DNA from: JACIWG01 sp049969935
Lineage (GTDB): Archaea; Thermoproteota; Nitrososphaeria; JACIWG01
Length of the DNA: 38,127 nt
Assembly: GCA_049969935.1 (NCBI GenBank)
Contig: JBMFNX010000014.1
Location: 1 to 38,127, forward strand
Direction of reading: 5' to 3'
Both the position numbers and the translations under genes were made by a program. A model generated the notes under the pieces. It had not been told where the DNA came from, searched no databases, and saw only the letters and a program-made list of their open reading frames with translations. Positions 1 to 7,633 of the stretch are shown here, piece after piece. Numbering within the stretch: position 1 is the first letter of the stretch; each line of letters opens with the position of its first letter.

Positions 1-41
1 AAGCAAAAATCAAACAAGACAAAACCCATAAACAAAAAACA

Positions 42-182
42 TTAGACCAACAGGTAAAAAATTATCGTGACAACATCTACAACCGTATCCAATCCCTTAA
101 TATTCCATTCAATACCATTCTCTATTTCCATGAGATCCTCTCTTATTTGCCTTTTTTCTATTGATTCAAAGTGTGTGAGCAT
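42..182 (-). CDS. possible 46-aa small membrane ORF
   Basis: This is a short ATG-initiated frame with a charged N-terminal half and one hydrophobic segment at the C-terminus (about residues 31-46). It overlaps the end of another small membrane ORF (158-265) in a different frame, so the two could be one two-helix protein interrupted by a frameshift, or two translationally coupled peptides. I recognise no family. No clear Shine-Dalgarno sequence precedes the ATG. It could be chance coding in AT-rich DNA. The first 309 bases hold nothing else that I can support. Confidence 0.25.
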   Translation of the reverse strand: MLTHFESIEKRQIREDLMEIENGIEWNIKGLDTVVDVVTIIFYLLV

Positions 183-265
183 GCTTTGACTAATATAAGC
201 TGTACTATAATTAATACTATTGTTGTAACAATAACTATTATGAAGGCCCTTTCACTTTTCTTCAA
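158..265 (-). CDS. possible 35-aa single-span membrane peptide
   Basis: This is a TTG-initiated frame: a short basic start, then one strongly hydrophobic segment (about residues 8-26), then a short polar tail. A TATA-like stretch near 295-305 on the minus strand would place transcription initiation shortly before the TTG, and a weak GTGA lies 5 nt upstream. It lies just downstream of the acetyl xylan esterase-like gene on the same strand and may share its transcript. No family is recognised and chance coding is a real alternative. Confidence 0.25.
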   Translation of the reverse strand: MKKSERAFIIVIVTTIVLIIVQLILVKACSHTLNQ

Positions 266-309
266 AAAATTTCACGTTTACTATGCTAGGAGGGAGCTTA
301 AAAAGGTTT

Positions 310-1275
310 TTATAGTCTTTTTTGAAGATATTCGCTAGCAAACTTCATTTTCTTTTCAACATGCACACCTATTTCTTCATGAGCCATTCCATAATAGACT
401 TCGATAACCTTATCCTTTGAGCCCAAGTGGTTGTATACTGCAAATACTGTTGATGGGGGACATATGGTGTCAATTAGTCCAACAGAAAATATTGTTGGCT
501 TCATAATTTCTGGTGCAAAGTTCATTCCATCAAAATATGATAATGTTTCCATAATTTTTTCCTCTTCCTCAGGCCTCGTTCTAAGATAATTTAATATTTC
601 AAGATATGGTCCGGCTTCTGCAACATATACTGCTCTGTCAAAGTGGCAAAGGTATGGTACACTTGGCATTGCAATCGAAATATTTGGATGTAATGCTGTA
701 ACAGCTATGGATAATCCTCCACCTTGGCTCATTCCTGAAACACCAATCCTGTTCCTGTCAACATCCTTTCTTTCTAAAACATACTTTACTGCCCTATAGC
801 AGTCCATGTAAACGTACCTGTAATAGTAGGTGCTTTTATCCTGTATACCCTTTGTCATGTTTCCAGTAATGCTTCCGAAAGGATATCTTGCATGATCAGG
901 TGCTTCTCCAGCCTGTCCCCTAACATCAACAGCTAAAATTGAGAAACCAAGCATTATCCAACCAAGGTAGTCTGTCACAACACCCTTACTTGAACCATAT
1001 CCATGAAAGAACACTATTGTCGGCGAAGCTTCCTTGTTCTTAGAGTCTTTGATAAAAAAAGCTGTTATTGGAGTCTTGTCAATAAATCCTTCGAATAAAA
1101 TCTTGTAGACTTCCACCCTATTTGTGAAGTATTCCACCTTCTTTTCGCTAAAGTTTAGCGGCTGATCTTCGGCAATCTTAACATTTTCTTCCCAAAACTT
1201 TTTGAAATCACTTTTTCTTGTCAGAGGGGGCTTATAATTTTTTAGCTCCTTTAATGTTAGGTCTACTAGAGGCAT
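310..1275 (-). CDS. acetyl xylan esterase / cephalosporin-C deacetylase family hydrolase
   Basis: This is a 321-aa alpha/beta hydrolase of the AXE1 family, which removes acetyl groups from acetylated xylo-oligosaccharides and similar substrates. The N-terminus (DLTLKEL, then a DFKKFWEE helix) matches the thermostable Thermotoga-type enzyme. Visible elements are the HGYGSSKG oxyanion segment near 91-98, the nucleophile elbow GMSQGG with Ser183, Asp269 in the GLIDT segment, and His299 in GMAHE. Length is usual for the family (about 320-325 aa). There is no signal peptide, so it should act on imported oligosaccharides. An AT-rich TATA-like element lies about 26 nt upstream of the ATG. Its neighbour on the same strand is a sugar-acid dehydratase-like enzyme, consistent with use of plant polysaccharide. 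Exact substrate unknown. Confidence 0.88.
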   Translation of the reverse strand: MPLVDLTLKELKNYKPPLTRKSDFKKFWEENVKIAEDQPLNFSEKKVEYFTNRVEVYKILFEGFIDKTPITAFFIKDSKNKEASPTIVFFHGYGSSKGVVTDYLGWIMLGFSILAVDVRGQAGEAPDHARYPFGSITGNMTKGIQDKSTYYYRYVYMDCYRAVKYVLERKDVDRNRIGVSGMSQGGGLSIAVTALHPNISIAMPSVPYLCHFDRAVYVAEAGPYLEILNYLRTRPEEEEKIMETLSYFDGMNFAPEIMKPTIFSVGLIDTICPPSTVFAVYNHLGSKDKVIEVYYGMAHEEIGVHVEKKMKFASEYLQKRL

Positions 1276-1356
1276 ACATTAAACCCTATCTTACATGGTA
1301 ATAAATTTTTTAGAAAAATCTTCTACCATTTTTACTACAACTTTTAGTTTACGATT

Positions 1357-2511
1357 TCATTTGCAAAGAAAATGCTTTAAACGTTCTTCATCAATTTCTA
1401 GGCTAAGCCCAATCTTTTCTGGAACAGAAATGTATCCTTTAGAAAATTTTTCAACAGGCTCAATGCATATGTCATTTGAGAAGGGATTTGGACTCTCCTT
1501 TATATCGTAAACTTCATATGTTAAAAATGTTTCTGGCGAAGTTGATGCTGAAATTTGTATGGTAGCAGCCCTACATCCTGCACCCGATAGGCCTACATGC
1601 GGTGAGTAGAATAGGTTGTATGCTTTTGCAAGAGCCAATATTTTTGAGCAGCCTGTTATCCCTCCAGCTCTTACAATGTCAGGCTGTATTATGTCTACTG
1701 CAAAATTTTCGATCAACTCTTTAAAATCGTATACTGTGAAAAGTGATTCTCCACATGCTATTGGTATGCCAACTTTCTTCTTTAACATAATATACCCTTT
1801 TAGATCATAAGATGGCAGCGGCTCCTCAAACCATCTTACTTCAAGCCTTTCAAGAGATCGTGCAAGCCTTAACGCGTTACTAAGGTTATATGCTGAGTTC
1901 GCGTCAGCCATAACTTCAACATTCCATCCCACTTCATTTCTTATGGCCTTCAAGTTTTCAGCATCCCTTTCAACACCCATACCCACCTTAACCTTTATCT
2001 GATCATGCCCCTCTTCAACCCACTCTCTTGCCTTCTTAGCCATGACTTCAGGTTTCCCAAAAACTATTGATGATGCATAAGCTTTAAGCCTTTCATGAAA
2101 CCTTCCACCTAATAGAGTGTATACTGGTTTTTGCAAGATTTTACCCTTTAAGTCCCATAATGCTATATCCACTCCAGACATGGCTTCAATTAGATGACCT
2201 CTACTATAGCCTCTGTTCTTAAGTGTAGCAAACATCTTCTCCCATATTACTTCAGTTTCTAGAGGATCTTCTCCTAAAATAACCTTTTTCAAAAGCCTTT
2301 CAACAATCGCTGCTGTAGCCTGCGGGACTTCTCTAACCCAGCATTCTCCAAAACCATATAGTCCATCCTCTACAACAACCTTTACAAAACATGATGAGTA
2401 TCCACGCCTTACTGTTCCTTCAAGTGAGCCTGAGAAGGGCAGGTAGCCTGATATTGCAGAGGATGCTTCAGCATAAACAGGATATACTATGACATCCTTA
2501 ATTTTTGGCAT
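1357..2511 (-). CDS. mandelate racemase/muconate lactonizing enzyme family (enolase superfamily), probable acid-sugar dehydratase
   Basis: This is an enolase-superfamily protein of 384 aa from the chosen ATG. It has the N-terminal capping domain and a beta/alpha barrel with the full mandelate-racemase-subgroup catalytic set. Counting from the ATG, these are the KVK motif Lys173/Lys175, metal ligands Asp203, Glu229 (EEP) and Glu255 (CGES), and the Asp278 (QPD)/His305 (SPH) general-base dyad. Members with this set usually dehydrate sugar acids such as gluconate, galactonate or mannonate, or racemise hydroxy acids. A TTG five codons upstream is also possible. I prefer the ATG because GGTGG sits 8 nt before it. 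A ferredoxin gene ends 30 nt upstream on the same strand, suggesting co-transcription. Substrate specificity cannot be read from the sequence. Confidence 0.85.
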   Translation of the reverse strand: MPKIKDVIVYPVYAEASSAISGYLPFSGSLEGTVRRGYSSCFVKVVVEDGLYGFGECWVREVPQATAAIVERLLKKVILGEDPLETEVIWEKMFATLKNRGYSRGHLIEAMSGVDIALWDLKGKILQKPVYTLLGGRFHERLKAYASSIVFGKPEVMAKKAREWVEEGHDQIKVKVGMGVERDAENLKAIRNEVGWNVEVMADANSAYNLSNALRLARSLERLEVRWFEEPLPSYDLKGYIMLKKKVGIPIACGESLFTVYDFKELIENFAVDIIQPDIVRAGGITGCSKILALAKAYNLFYSPHVGLSGAGCRAATIQISASTSPETFLTYEVYDIKESPNPFSNDICIEPVEKFSKGYISVPEKIGLSLEIDEERLKHFLCK

Positions 2512-2541
2512 ACACCTTTCCACCAAAAGTTTCTATTACAA

Positions 2542-2784
2542 CTATTCTATCTTTTCCACGTAGATTGCTGAAACTGGACAGACGTCAGCACCCTCCTTTG
2601 CACAAGGATAAAGTTCGTCTGGAATTATTCCAACAGACCTGCCTTCCCCTATTTCGACACTATATTTTTCAACAACCTTATTCTTTCCATTATCTTTTCC
2701 AAGCTCATAAACTTGAGGGCATGTTGTAGGAGCAGCTCCACATGAAATACATAGTCCTCTATCTATGACTATTCTATAGGGCAT
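2542..2784 (-). CDS. small single-domain ferredoxin
   Basis: This is an 80-aa low-potential electron carrier. A C-x2-C-G motif with another Cys-Pro seven residues later lies near the N-terminus, and a C-x7-CP motif followed by VSAI lies near the C-terminus. This resembles the archaeal single-cluster [4Fe-4S]/[3Fe-4S] type with a linker in place of the second cluster. I chose the ATG at 2784 over the TTG at 2799 because a TTTTAAAA box (2805-2815, minus strand) is centred 26 nt upstream, giving a leaderless message. It leads the unit that continues into the enolase-superfamily gene and is divergent from the peroxiredoxin. Its redox partner is not identified. Confidence 0.82.
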   Translation of the reverse strand: MPYRIVIDRGLCISCGAAPTTCPQVYELGKDNGKNKVVEKYSVEIGEGRSVGIIPDELYPCAKEGADVCPVSAIYVEKIE

Positions 2785-2804
2785 AACACAAATGTCCAAT
2801 CCAT

Positions 2805-2815
2805 GTTTTAAAAAT
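2805..2815 (-). promoter_or_regulatory. TATA box for the small ferredoxin gene
   Basis: The sequence reads ATTTTTAAAAC on the minus strand and is centred about 26 nt before the ATG at 2784. That matches the archaeal TATA-to-start distance for a leaderless transcript and decides the start codon. It is inferred from spacing only. Confidence 0.5.
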
Positions 2816-2863
2816 TTTTCCCTAATACTGTAGGAGCTAAAAATTTTACTAGAATACGAACAT

Positions 2864-2873
2864 TTTTATAAAA
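2864..2873 (+). promoter_or_regulatory. TATA box for the peroxiredoxin gene
   Basis: The sequence TTTTATAAAA is centred about 25 nt upstream of the ATG at 2893, with no Shine-Dalgarno sequence between. This is consistent with a leaderless message. Together with the ferredoxin promoter it forms a compact divergent control region. Confidence 0.5.
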
Positions 2874-2892
2874 GCGGTAGAAGCTATATTTT

Positions 2893-3336
2893 ATGCTTAA
2901 TATTGGTTCAAGACTTCCAGAAATTAAGGCTCTGGACCAAAATGGTGTAGAAATAGACTTCAAAAACTTTATTGGCAAGGTTACAGTCATATACTTTTAT
3001 CCAAGAGACTTTACACCCGGATGCACTAAAGAAGCATGCTCGTTCAGAGACAACTTAAGCAAGTTCGGTGACATGAACATAATTGGCGTAAGTGTTCAGG
3101 ATGTGGACTCTCACAAAAAATTTTATTTAGAATATAATCTAAATTTTACTTTAATAGCAGATTATGACAAGAATGTTTCAAAAACCTTTGGTGTACTAAG
3201 ACCATCTGGATTATCTGAAAGGGTAACATTCATCTTTGATGGGGATGGAATATTAAGGTATGTTTTCGATAAAGTTGATCCTAAAGGGCATGCTGAAAAA
3301 GTTTTAGAAAAGATTAGGGAGCTTGGCCTAGGTTAA
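2893..3336 (+). CDS. peroxiredoxin, PrxQ/Bcp type
   Basis: This is a 147-aa cytosolic thiol peroxidase that reduces hydrogen peroxide and alkyl hydroperoxides. It has the thioredoxin-fold start, the YPRDFTPGCTKEAC active-site stretch with peroxidatic Cys44 and a second Cys49 five residues on, as in atypical 2-Cys PrxQ/Bcp proteins, and the VTFIFD strand. Length is normal for the family. The ATG sits about 25 nt after a TATA box. It precedes the ferredoxin-AOR pair by 37 nt but those have their own TATA element, so it is probably a separate unit. Its presence with rubrerythrin (22216-22722) indicates defence against oxygen exposure in an otherwise anaerobic gene set. Confidence 0.92.
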   Translation: MLNIGSRLPEIKALDQNGVEIDFKNFIGKVTVIYFYPRDFTPGCTKEACSFRDNLSKFGDMNIIGVSVQDVDSHKKFYLEYNLNFTLIADYDKNVSKTFGVLRPSGLSERVTFIFDGDGILRYVFDKVDPKGHAEKVLEKIRELGLG

Positions 3337-3342
3337 AAAAAG

Positions 3343-3351
3343 TAAATATAA
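3343..3351 (+). promoter_or_regulatory. TATA box for the ferredoxin-AOR unit
   Basis: TAAATATAA is centred about 27 nt before the ATG at 3374, with no Shine-Dalgarno sequence between, consistent with a leaderless start of the ferredoxin-AOR transcript. Confidence 0.45.
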
Positions 3352-3373
3352 TTGTAGTCTTTTTAATTTTGCT

Positions 3374-3778
3374 ATGGTTAAACGGCTTTCAGTTCTAGAT
3401 TCTAACAGGTGTACTGGTTGCCAAAGTTGCATGTTCGCGTGCTCGAGAAGGTTTGGTGTTGGCGGGCTAGCTGACTCAGCAATCCATGTACGTTCGGTTG
3501 GAGGGATTGAATATGGGTTTGTCGTTATAGTCTGTAGGGCGTGCCCGAATCCCCCATGTGCAAAAGTGTGTCCAGTTGATGCACTTAAGGTTAGGGAGGG
3601 TGGTGGAGTCATATTAGATTCTACAAAATGTATTGGCTGTGGACTCTGTGCTAAATCATGTCCTTATGGTGCAATATTCTGGAATGATAGAGAAAATAAG
3701 CCTAACATTTGTGTCTACTGTGGATATTGTGCAAGATATTGTCCACATGATGTTATCGCCTTAGAGGAGTTGAGGTGA
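3374..3778 (+). CDS. four-cluster [4Fe-4S] ferredoxin, electron-transfer subunit of the adjacent AOR
   Basis: This 134-aa iron-sulfur protein of the DMSO-reductase-B/HycB type has sixteen cysteines in four groups: 13/16/19/23, 54/57/62/66, 86/89/92/96 and 113/116/119/123. That is enough for four [4Fe-4S] clusters. It has no twin-arginine or signal sequence, so it is cytosolic. Its TGA overlaps the GTG start of the aldehyde ferredoxin oxidoreductase by 4 nt, implying translational coupling and a physical partnership. By analogy with AOR-linked polyferredoxins it should carry electrons between the tungsten enzyme and ferredoxin or another acceptor. A TATA box at 3343-3351 suggests a leaderless message. 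Confidence 0.88.
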   Translation: MVKRLSVLDSNRCTGCQSCMFACSRRFGVGGLADSAIHVRSVGGIEYGFVVIVCRACPNPPCAKVCPVDALKVREGGGVILDSTKCIGCGLCAKSCPYGAIFWNDRENKPNICVYCGYCARYCPHDVIALEELR

Positions 3779-5541
3779 TAGGCTTGGACGAGTATTTAAA
3801 AAATGTTTTATACATTGACCTTTCAAGAAAAAGATTTTGGATCGAGGATAGAAGAGAGATTTTTGAAGAATATTTGGGTGGTGTTGGTGTCGCCTCAAAG
3901 ATTTTGATGGAGGAATGTCCTAAAAATGTGGACCCACTTGGGCCTGAAAATGTTATAGTTTTTGCTGTCGGACCATTAAACGGCCTCTTTCCTCTAGCCT
4001 CAAAGACTGTTGCATGCTTTAAATCTCCTTTAACAGGCTTTTATGGTGAAAGCCATGCTGGTGGTAGGAGTTCTATTGCAATAAGGCAGGCTGGTTATGG
4101 TGCCATAGTTATAAAGGGTGCTAGTGAGCAACCAGTTTACGTTGCAGTCCATGGAAGAAATGTACACTTTAGGGACGCTTCAGCCCTTTGGGGTTTAAGG
4201 AACAGTATAACTGTTGGACGTGTGCTTAGAGAAATAGAGGTGGGTGCAGGGGTTAGGACTATAATGAGGATAGGTGTGGCAGGAGAAAATCTTGTTTCAT
4301 ACGCTTCAGTTAATACTGAAACATACAGGCACTTTGGTAGACTGGGTTTGGGGGCTGTGTTTGGAAGCAAAAAGTTGAAGGCTATGGTTGTATCAGGTAG
4401 ATTAACGTTACAAGTTTCAGACAAAAAAATGTATAGGGAAACTTATGACATGATCTATGATTCTGCAATAAAGTCGGCTGCTATGAAAAAATATCATGAC
4501 CTTGGTACATCTGCAAACGTACTACCATTAAATTTGATAAACGCGCTGCCTACAAAAAATTTGAGGCAATCAAGTTTCGAGTACGCGGAAAACATTTCTG
4601 GAGAAAGGTTGGCGGAAAAGTATCTTGGAAGAAGAGTTGCATGCGCACACTGTCCAGTAGCATGCATTCATCTTGCAGCATTAAGGGAACCATATGTTAC
4701 AGAACCATACTTTTACAAGACTACTATGATATCATATGATCATGAACTATTATATTCACTTGGATCAATGATAGGGGTGAAGGATGCTGAGGGAGTGCTA
4801 AAGCTTATTGATGAAGCTGAAAAGTGGGGTGTTGACGCCATGATGACTGGAACAGTATTGTCTTGGATGACAGAAGCCTATGAAAAGGGCCTGATAGGGG
4901 AGAATGAGACATTGGGATTAAAGCTTGAGTGGGGTTCAGTTGAAGCATATACTAAAGCTATAGAGTATATTGTTAAGGGGGTGAACGGATTATATGGTAC
5001 AGCAGCAAAAGGTTTGGACGCTCTAGTTAAAAGATATGGTGGAGAAGATTTTGCACTCTCATATGGTGGGAACGGTATGCCAGGATATCATACTGGACCT
5101 GGAGCACATTTAACATATTTGACTGGCGCAAGACACAGCCATCTAGATAGTGCAGGATACAGTCTAGATCAGGAGATGCTGAAGGGAAAGACATTGAGTA
5201 TACATGATATTGTAAGAGAATTGTATCGTGAAGAATCTTGGAGACAGATACTGTCTAGCCTAGTAGTATGCTTCTTTTCTAGAGGAATTTATACACCTGA
5301 AAATGTTTGTAAGGCTTTGAAGGTTTTAGGCTATAACTTGGGAGAAGATGATTTAAGAAGATTGGGTGAAAGGATTCTTAGTAAAAAGAACAAGTTTAAA
5401 GAAGTGGGGGGATTCAATATGCTGGCACTAAAGTTTCCAAAAAGAATATTTGAGACACCCACACCATTTGGGATGCTTGACGAGAACATACTTTATGAGG
5501 GGGTTAAAGAATTTTATAGCATACTTTCAGCAGAAGACTAG
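3775..5541 (+). CDS. aldehyde:ferredoxin oxidoreductase (tungsten, AOR family)
   Basis: This is a full-length 588-aa AOR-family enzyme that oxidises aldehydes to carboxylic acids using a tungsto-bispterin centre and one [4Fe-4S] cluster. The cluster ligands are visible as C290-x2-C293-x3-C297 (CAHCPVAC) and Cys499. The N-terminal domain carries the family GxxSKTxA-like region (LASKTVACFKSP) and a later ARHSHLDSAGY stretch. The GTG start overlaps the upstream ferredoxin stop. The exact aldehyde is unknown: the family includes AOR, formaldehyde (FOR), glyceraldehyde-3-phosphate (GAPOR) and WOR4/5 types, and the sequence alone does not settle the subtype. A MoaD-like cofactor protein is encoded at 24183-24404. 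Confidence 0.93.
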   Translation: MIGLDEYLKNVLYIDLSRKRFWIEDRREIFEEYLGGVGVASKILMEECPKNVDPLGPENVIVFAVGPLNGLFPLASKTVACFKSPLTGFYGESHAGGRSSIAIRQAGYGAIVIKGASEQPVYVAVHGRNVHFRDASALWGLRNSITVGRVLREIEVGAGVRTIMRIGVAGENLVSYASVNTETYRHFGRLGLGAVFGSKKLKAMVVSGRLTLQVSDKKMYRETYDMIYDSAIKSAAMKKYHDLGTSANVLPLNLINALPTKNLRQSSFEYAENISGERLAEKYLGRRVACAHCPVACIHLAALREPYVTEPYFYKTTMISYDHELLYSLGSMIGVKDAEGVLKLIDEAEKWGVDAMMTGTVLSWMTEAYEKGLIGENETLGLKLEWGSVEAYTKAIEYIVKGVNGLYGTAAKGLDALVKRYGGEDFALSYGGNGMPGYHTGPGAHLTYLTGARHSHLDSAGYSLDQEMLKGKTLSIHDIVRELYREESWRQILSSLVVCFFSRGIYTPENVCKALKVLGYNLGEDDLRRLGERILSKKNKFKEVGGFNMLALKFPKRIFETPTPFGMLDENILYEGVKEFYSILSAED

Positions 5542-5544
5542 GGC

Positions 5545-5985
5545 TTAAATGTCTTCTTCAGAAAAGACTTTGACACCATTTCTTTTCAAAAGAGCTGCTG
5601 TAACACCGTCACCTGATACAAGCCTTTCAGAAAATGTACCATCATAAATTTTACCACTCCCACATGATGGACTACATTGCTTAAGTATTGCAGAACCTAT
5701 TCCATAAAGTTTCACTATCTTCAAAGTTTCCTTTGCACCCTTGACAAAGTATTGGGTAACATCTTTACCTGAAAACGTTATAACCTTACCCCTGCCATCG
5801 AGAACCATGTAACCGTCTCCAATGATTTCAGCATTTTCTCTTGGTGTTGGAAGACCACCCAACTGTTCAGGACATACTGGAATCAATATATTTTTATCTA
5901 GAAGCTTTAGAACCCTACTGTTAAGGTTGCTTCCACCCCTATAATTGCATTCTATTCCAAGAAGACAGGCGCTGCAGAGTATCAA
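5545..5985 (-). CDS. DUF523 family protein
   Basis: This is a 146-aa DUF523 (YbbK-like) protein, recognised from the N-terminal CSACLLG and CNYRGGSN motifs, the PVCPEQLGGLPTPR segment, and the QCSPSCGSGKIYDG motif. The conserved cysteines suggest a metal or Fe-S site, but its biochemical role is not established. The start is TTG, supported by GGTGGTG about 8 nt upstream. It is convergent with AOR, the two stops being only 3 nt apart. It is sometimes fused to DUF1722 in other organisms; here it stands alone. Confidence 0.88.
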   Translation of the reverse strand: MILCSACLLGIECNYRGGSNLNSRVLKLLDKNILIPVCPEQLGGLPTPRENAEIIGDGYMVLDGRGKVITFSGKDVTQYFVKGAKETLKIVKLYGIGSAILKQCSPSCGSGKIYDGTFSERLVSGDGVTAALLKRNGVKVFSEEDI

Positions 5986-6028
5986 AAAGCTTGCACCACC
6001 AATTTCTCACACATGATACAATTAAAAC

Positions 6029-6038
6029 TTTTTAAAAA
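6029..6038 (+). promoter_or_regulatory. TATA box for the flavoredoxin-like gene
   Basis: TTTTTAAAAA is centred about 27 nt before the ATG at 6060, with no Shine-Dalgarno sequence between, consistent with leaderless initiation. Confidence 0.5.
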
Positions 6039-6059
6039 CCCCTGTAAAAGACATATCAT

Positions 6060-6587
6060 ATGAAAAAGGATGTGGAAGCCTTTAACCTGCCATACCTACT
6101 ACACCCTAAGCTCACCCTCCTAATAACATGTGGAACATTTGAAGAAAGCAACATAATACCAGTTGCATGGTCGATTCCTATTTCAAGAACACCCCCGCTT
6201 GTCGGTATAGCAGTGTCGCCTAAAAGGTACAGTTACAGCCTTATAGAAAAATATAGAGTGTTTGCAATAAACATTCCAACATACGATCAACTGAATGCGA
6301 TCAAAGTATGTGGCAGTGTTTCTGGAAGGGATAAGAATAAGTGGGAGCTGGCTAAGCTAACCAAGGAGAAGGCTAAAAAGATTGATACTGCAATAATAAG
6401 AGAATGTATAGGCCACATAGAATGTGTTCTAGATAGAAAGCTTGAACTTGGAGACCACAGCCTCTTTGTTGGAAAAGTTGTTGCAGCATATGTGGAGGAG
6501 GAAGCGTACGCTTCAGGAATCTTGAACACGTTAAAATTTAAGCCTCCACTTCATTTGGGGAAAGAGGTTTTTACAACAACAATATAG
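6060..6587 (+). CDS. flavin reductase-like / flavoredoxin family FMN-binding protein
   Basis: This 175-aa protein belongs to the flavin-reductase-like FMN-binding split-barrel family. Visible hallmarks are the opening that sets up the barrel (HPKLTLLITCGT), the N-IIPVAW-IP--TPPL core in which the FMN site lies, the SYSLIEKYRVFAINIP segment, and an acidic C-terminal strand region. Archaeal relatives are annotated as flavoredoxins or ferric/flavin reductases and move electrons between NAD(P)H or ferredoxin and flavin-using partners. The malate dehydrogenase-like gene follows 49 nt downstream on the same strand and may be co-transcribed. Its partner is unknown. Confidence 0.82.
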   Translation: MKKDVEAFNLPYLLHPKLTLLITCGTFEESNIIPVAWSIPISRTPPLVGIAVSPKRYSYSLIEKYRVFAINIPTYDQLNAIKVCGSVSGRDKNKWELAKLTKEKAKKIDTAIIRECIGHIECVLDRKLELGDHSLFVGKVVAAYVEEEAYASGILNTLKFKPPLHLGKEVFTTTI

Positions 6588-6636
6588 TTGATAAAAGTTG
6601 AAATAGTATTATACAAGATATTTTCTGGAGGACCAG

Positions 6637-7578
6637 TTGCATATAGCCCAAATAGGTACTGGAAGAGTTGGTAGGCCAACAGCATACACGATATTATGTT
6701 CAAGGCTTGCCGATGAGCTGACAGTATGCGACATTAAACCTGGACTCGCAAAAGCTTTCGCTGAAGAGCTTAAGCATGTTTCCGCAAGCCTCAACTTGGA
6801 TACAAAAATATACTATTGTGAAAGGGATGAGGATGTTTCTGGTGCTGACATAATACTGATTTCAGCTGGAAAGCCTAGGGTTCCAGGTGTTAGCATGAGT
6901 AGAAGGGACTTGGCTATAGAAAATGCAAGAATAGTAAAATATGTTTCTGAAGTGACAGCGTCATCAAATCGTGGAGCAAAATATGTTGTTATAACAAATC
7001 CAGTTGACGCCATGACTATGGTCTGTAAAAGATATTCTAGGGCAGAGTTTGTTATAGGAACAGGAACATATGTTGAAAGCCTTAGGCTCAGGTCCAAGCT
7101 TGCAGAATACTTTCAGATTCCAGTGTCAGAGGTTAGCGGATGGGTTGGTGGAGAGCATGGAGAGCTTGCAACAGTCTTGTGGACAACTGTTAAAGTATAT
7201 AGTACACCATTGGAAGAGTATCTGAAAATTAGAGGAAAGTTCCTTGAAAAGAATGTTATAGAAGATTATGTTAGGTCGATAACAAAGTTTATTATAGATA
7301 ATGTTGGTGGAACAGAATACGGTCCAGCCGCAGCATTCAAAGATATTGTTGAAGCGATAGTTAAAGATAGGAGAACATATTATCCAATAGACGCACCCAT
7401 AAGGTTTGATGAGATTTCTGAGCCAGTTTATGTTAGTGTGCCAACAAAATTGGGACAAAGTTTAGGAGAAAACTTGTACAATAAACTTTCTTTTGAAGAA
7501 AAGATGAAAATTCTTGAGGCAGGAAAGGCTATTTATAGAACATATGTTGACGCAATCTCAAACATTAATAAAGCTTAA
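6637..7578 (+). CDS. malate/lactate dehydrogenase family, probable malate dehydrogenase
   Basis: This 313-aa NAD(P)-dependent 2-hydroxyacid dehydrogenase of the LDH/MDH family has the Rossmann motif GTGRVG (7-12), Asp32 after the second strand (NAD preference), the AGKPR loop whose Arg81 is the malate-discriminating position (Gln in lactate dehydrogenases), Asn121 in TNPVD, Arg150 and catalytic His174 (GEHGE). An oddity is that the catalytic-partner position, Asp in almost all family members (LDSxR), is Glu147 here (VESLR). The TTG start is fixed by GGAGGA (6627-6632) 4 nt upstream. A malic enzyme lies elsewhere in the window, so a malate-pyruvate NAD(P)H shuttle is plausible. Lactate or another oxoacid as substrate cannot be excluded. 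Confidence 0.85.
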   Translation: MHIAQIGTGRVGRPTAYTILCSRLADELTVCDIKPGLAKAFAEELKHVSASLNLDTKIYYCERDEDVSGADIILISAGKPRVPGVSMSRRDLAIENARIVKYVSEVTASSNRGAKYVVITNPVDAMTMVCKRYSRAEFVIGTGTYVESLRLRSKLAEYFQIPVSEVSGWVGGEHGELATVLWTTVKVYSTPLEEYLKIRGKFLEKNVIEDYVRSITKFIIDNVGGTEYGPAAAFKDIVEAIVKDRRTYYPIDAPIRFDEISEPVYVSVPTKLGQSLGENLYNKLSFEEKMKILEAGKAIYRTYVDAISNINKA

Positions 7579-7633
7579 ATACCATATATATTGTATACCA
7601 GACCCCACTAGAATGTTAAAGGCTTGAGATAAG

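Noticed and set aside
3..164. Open frame on the plus strand from the left edge to TGA near 164, possibly the end of a gene
   Set aside because: About 53 codons, rich in Lys/Gln/Asn as expected for AT-rich chance sequence, with no recognised motif. The minus-strand frames in the same place are equally plausible, so no call is made.
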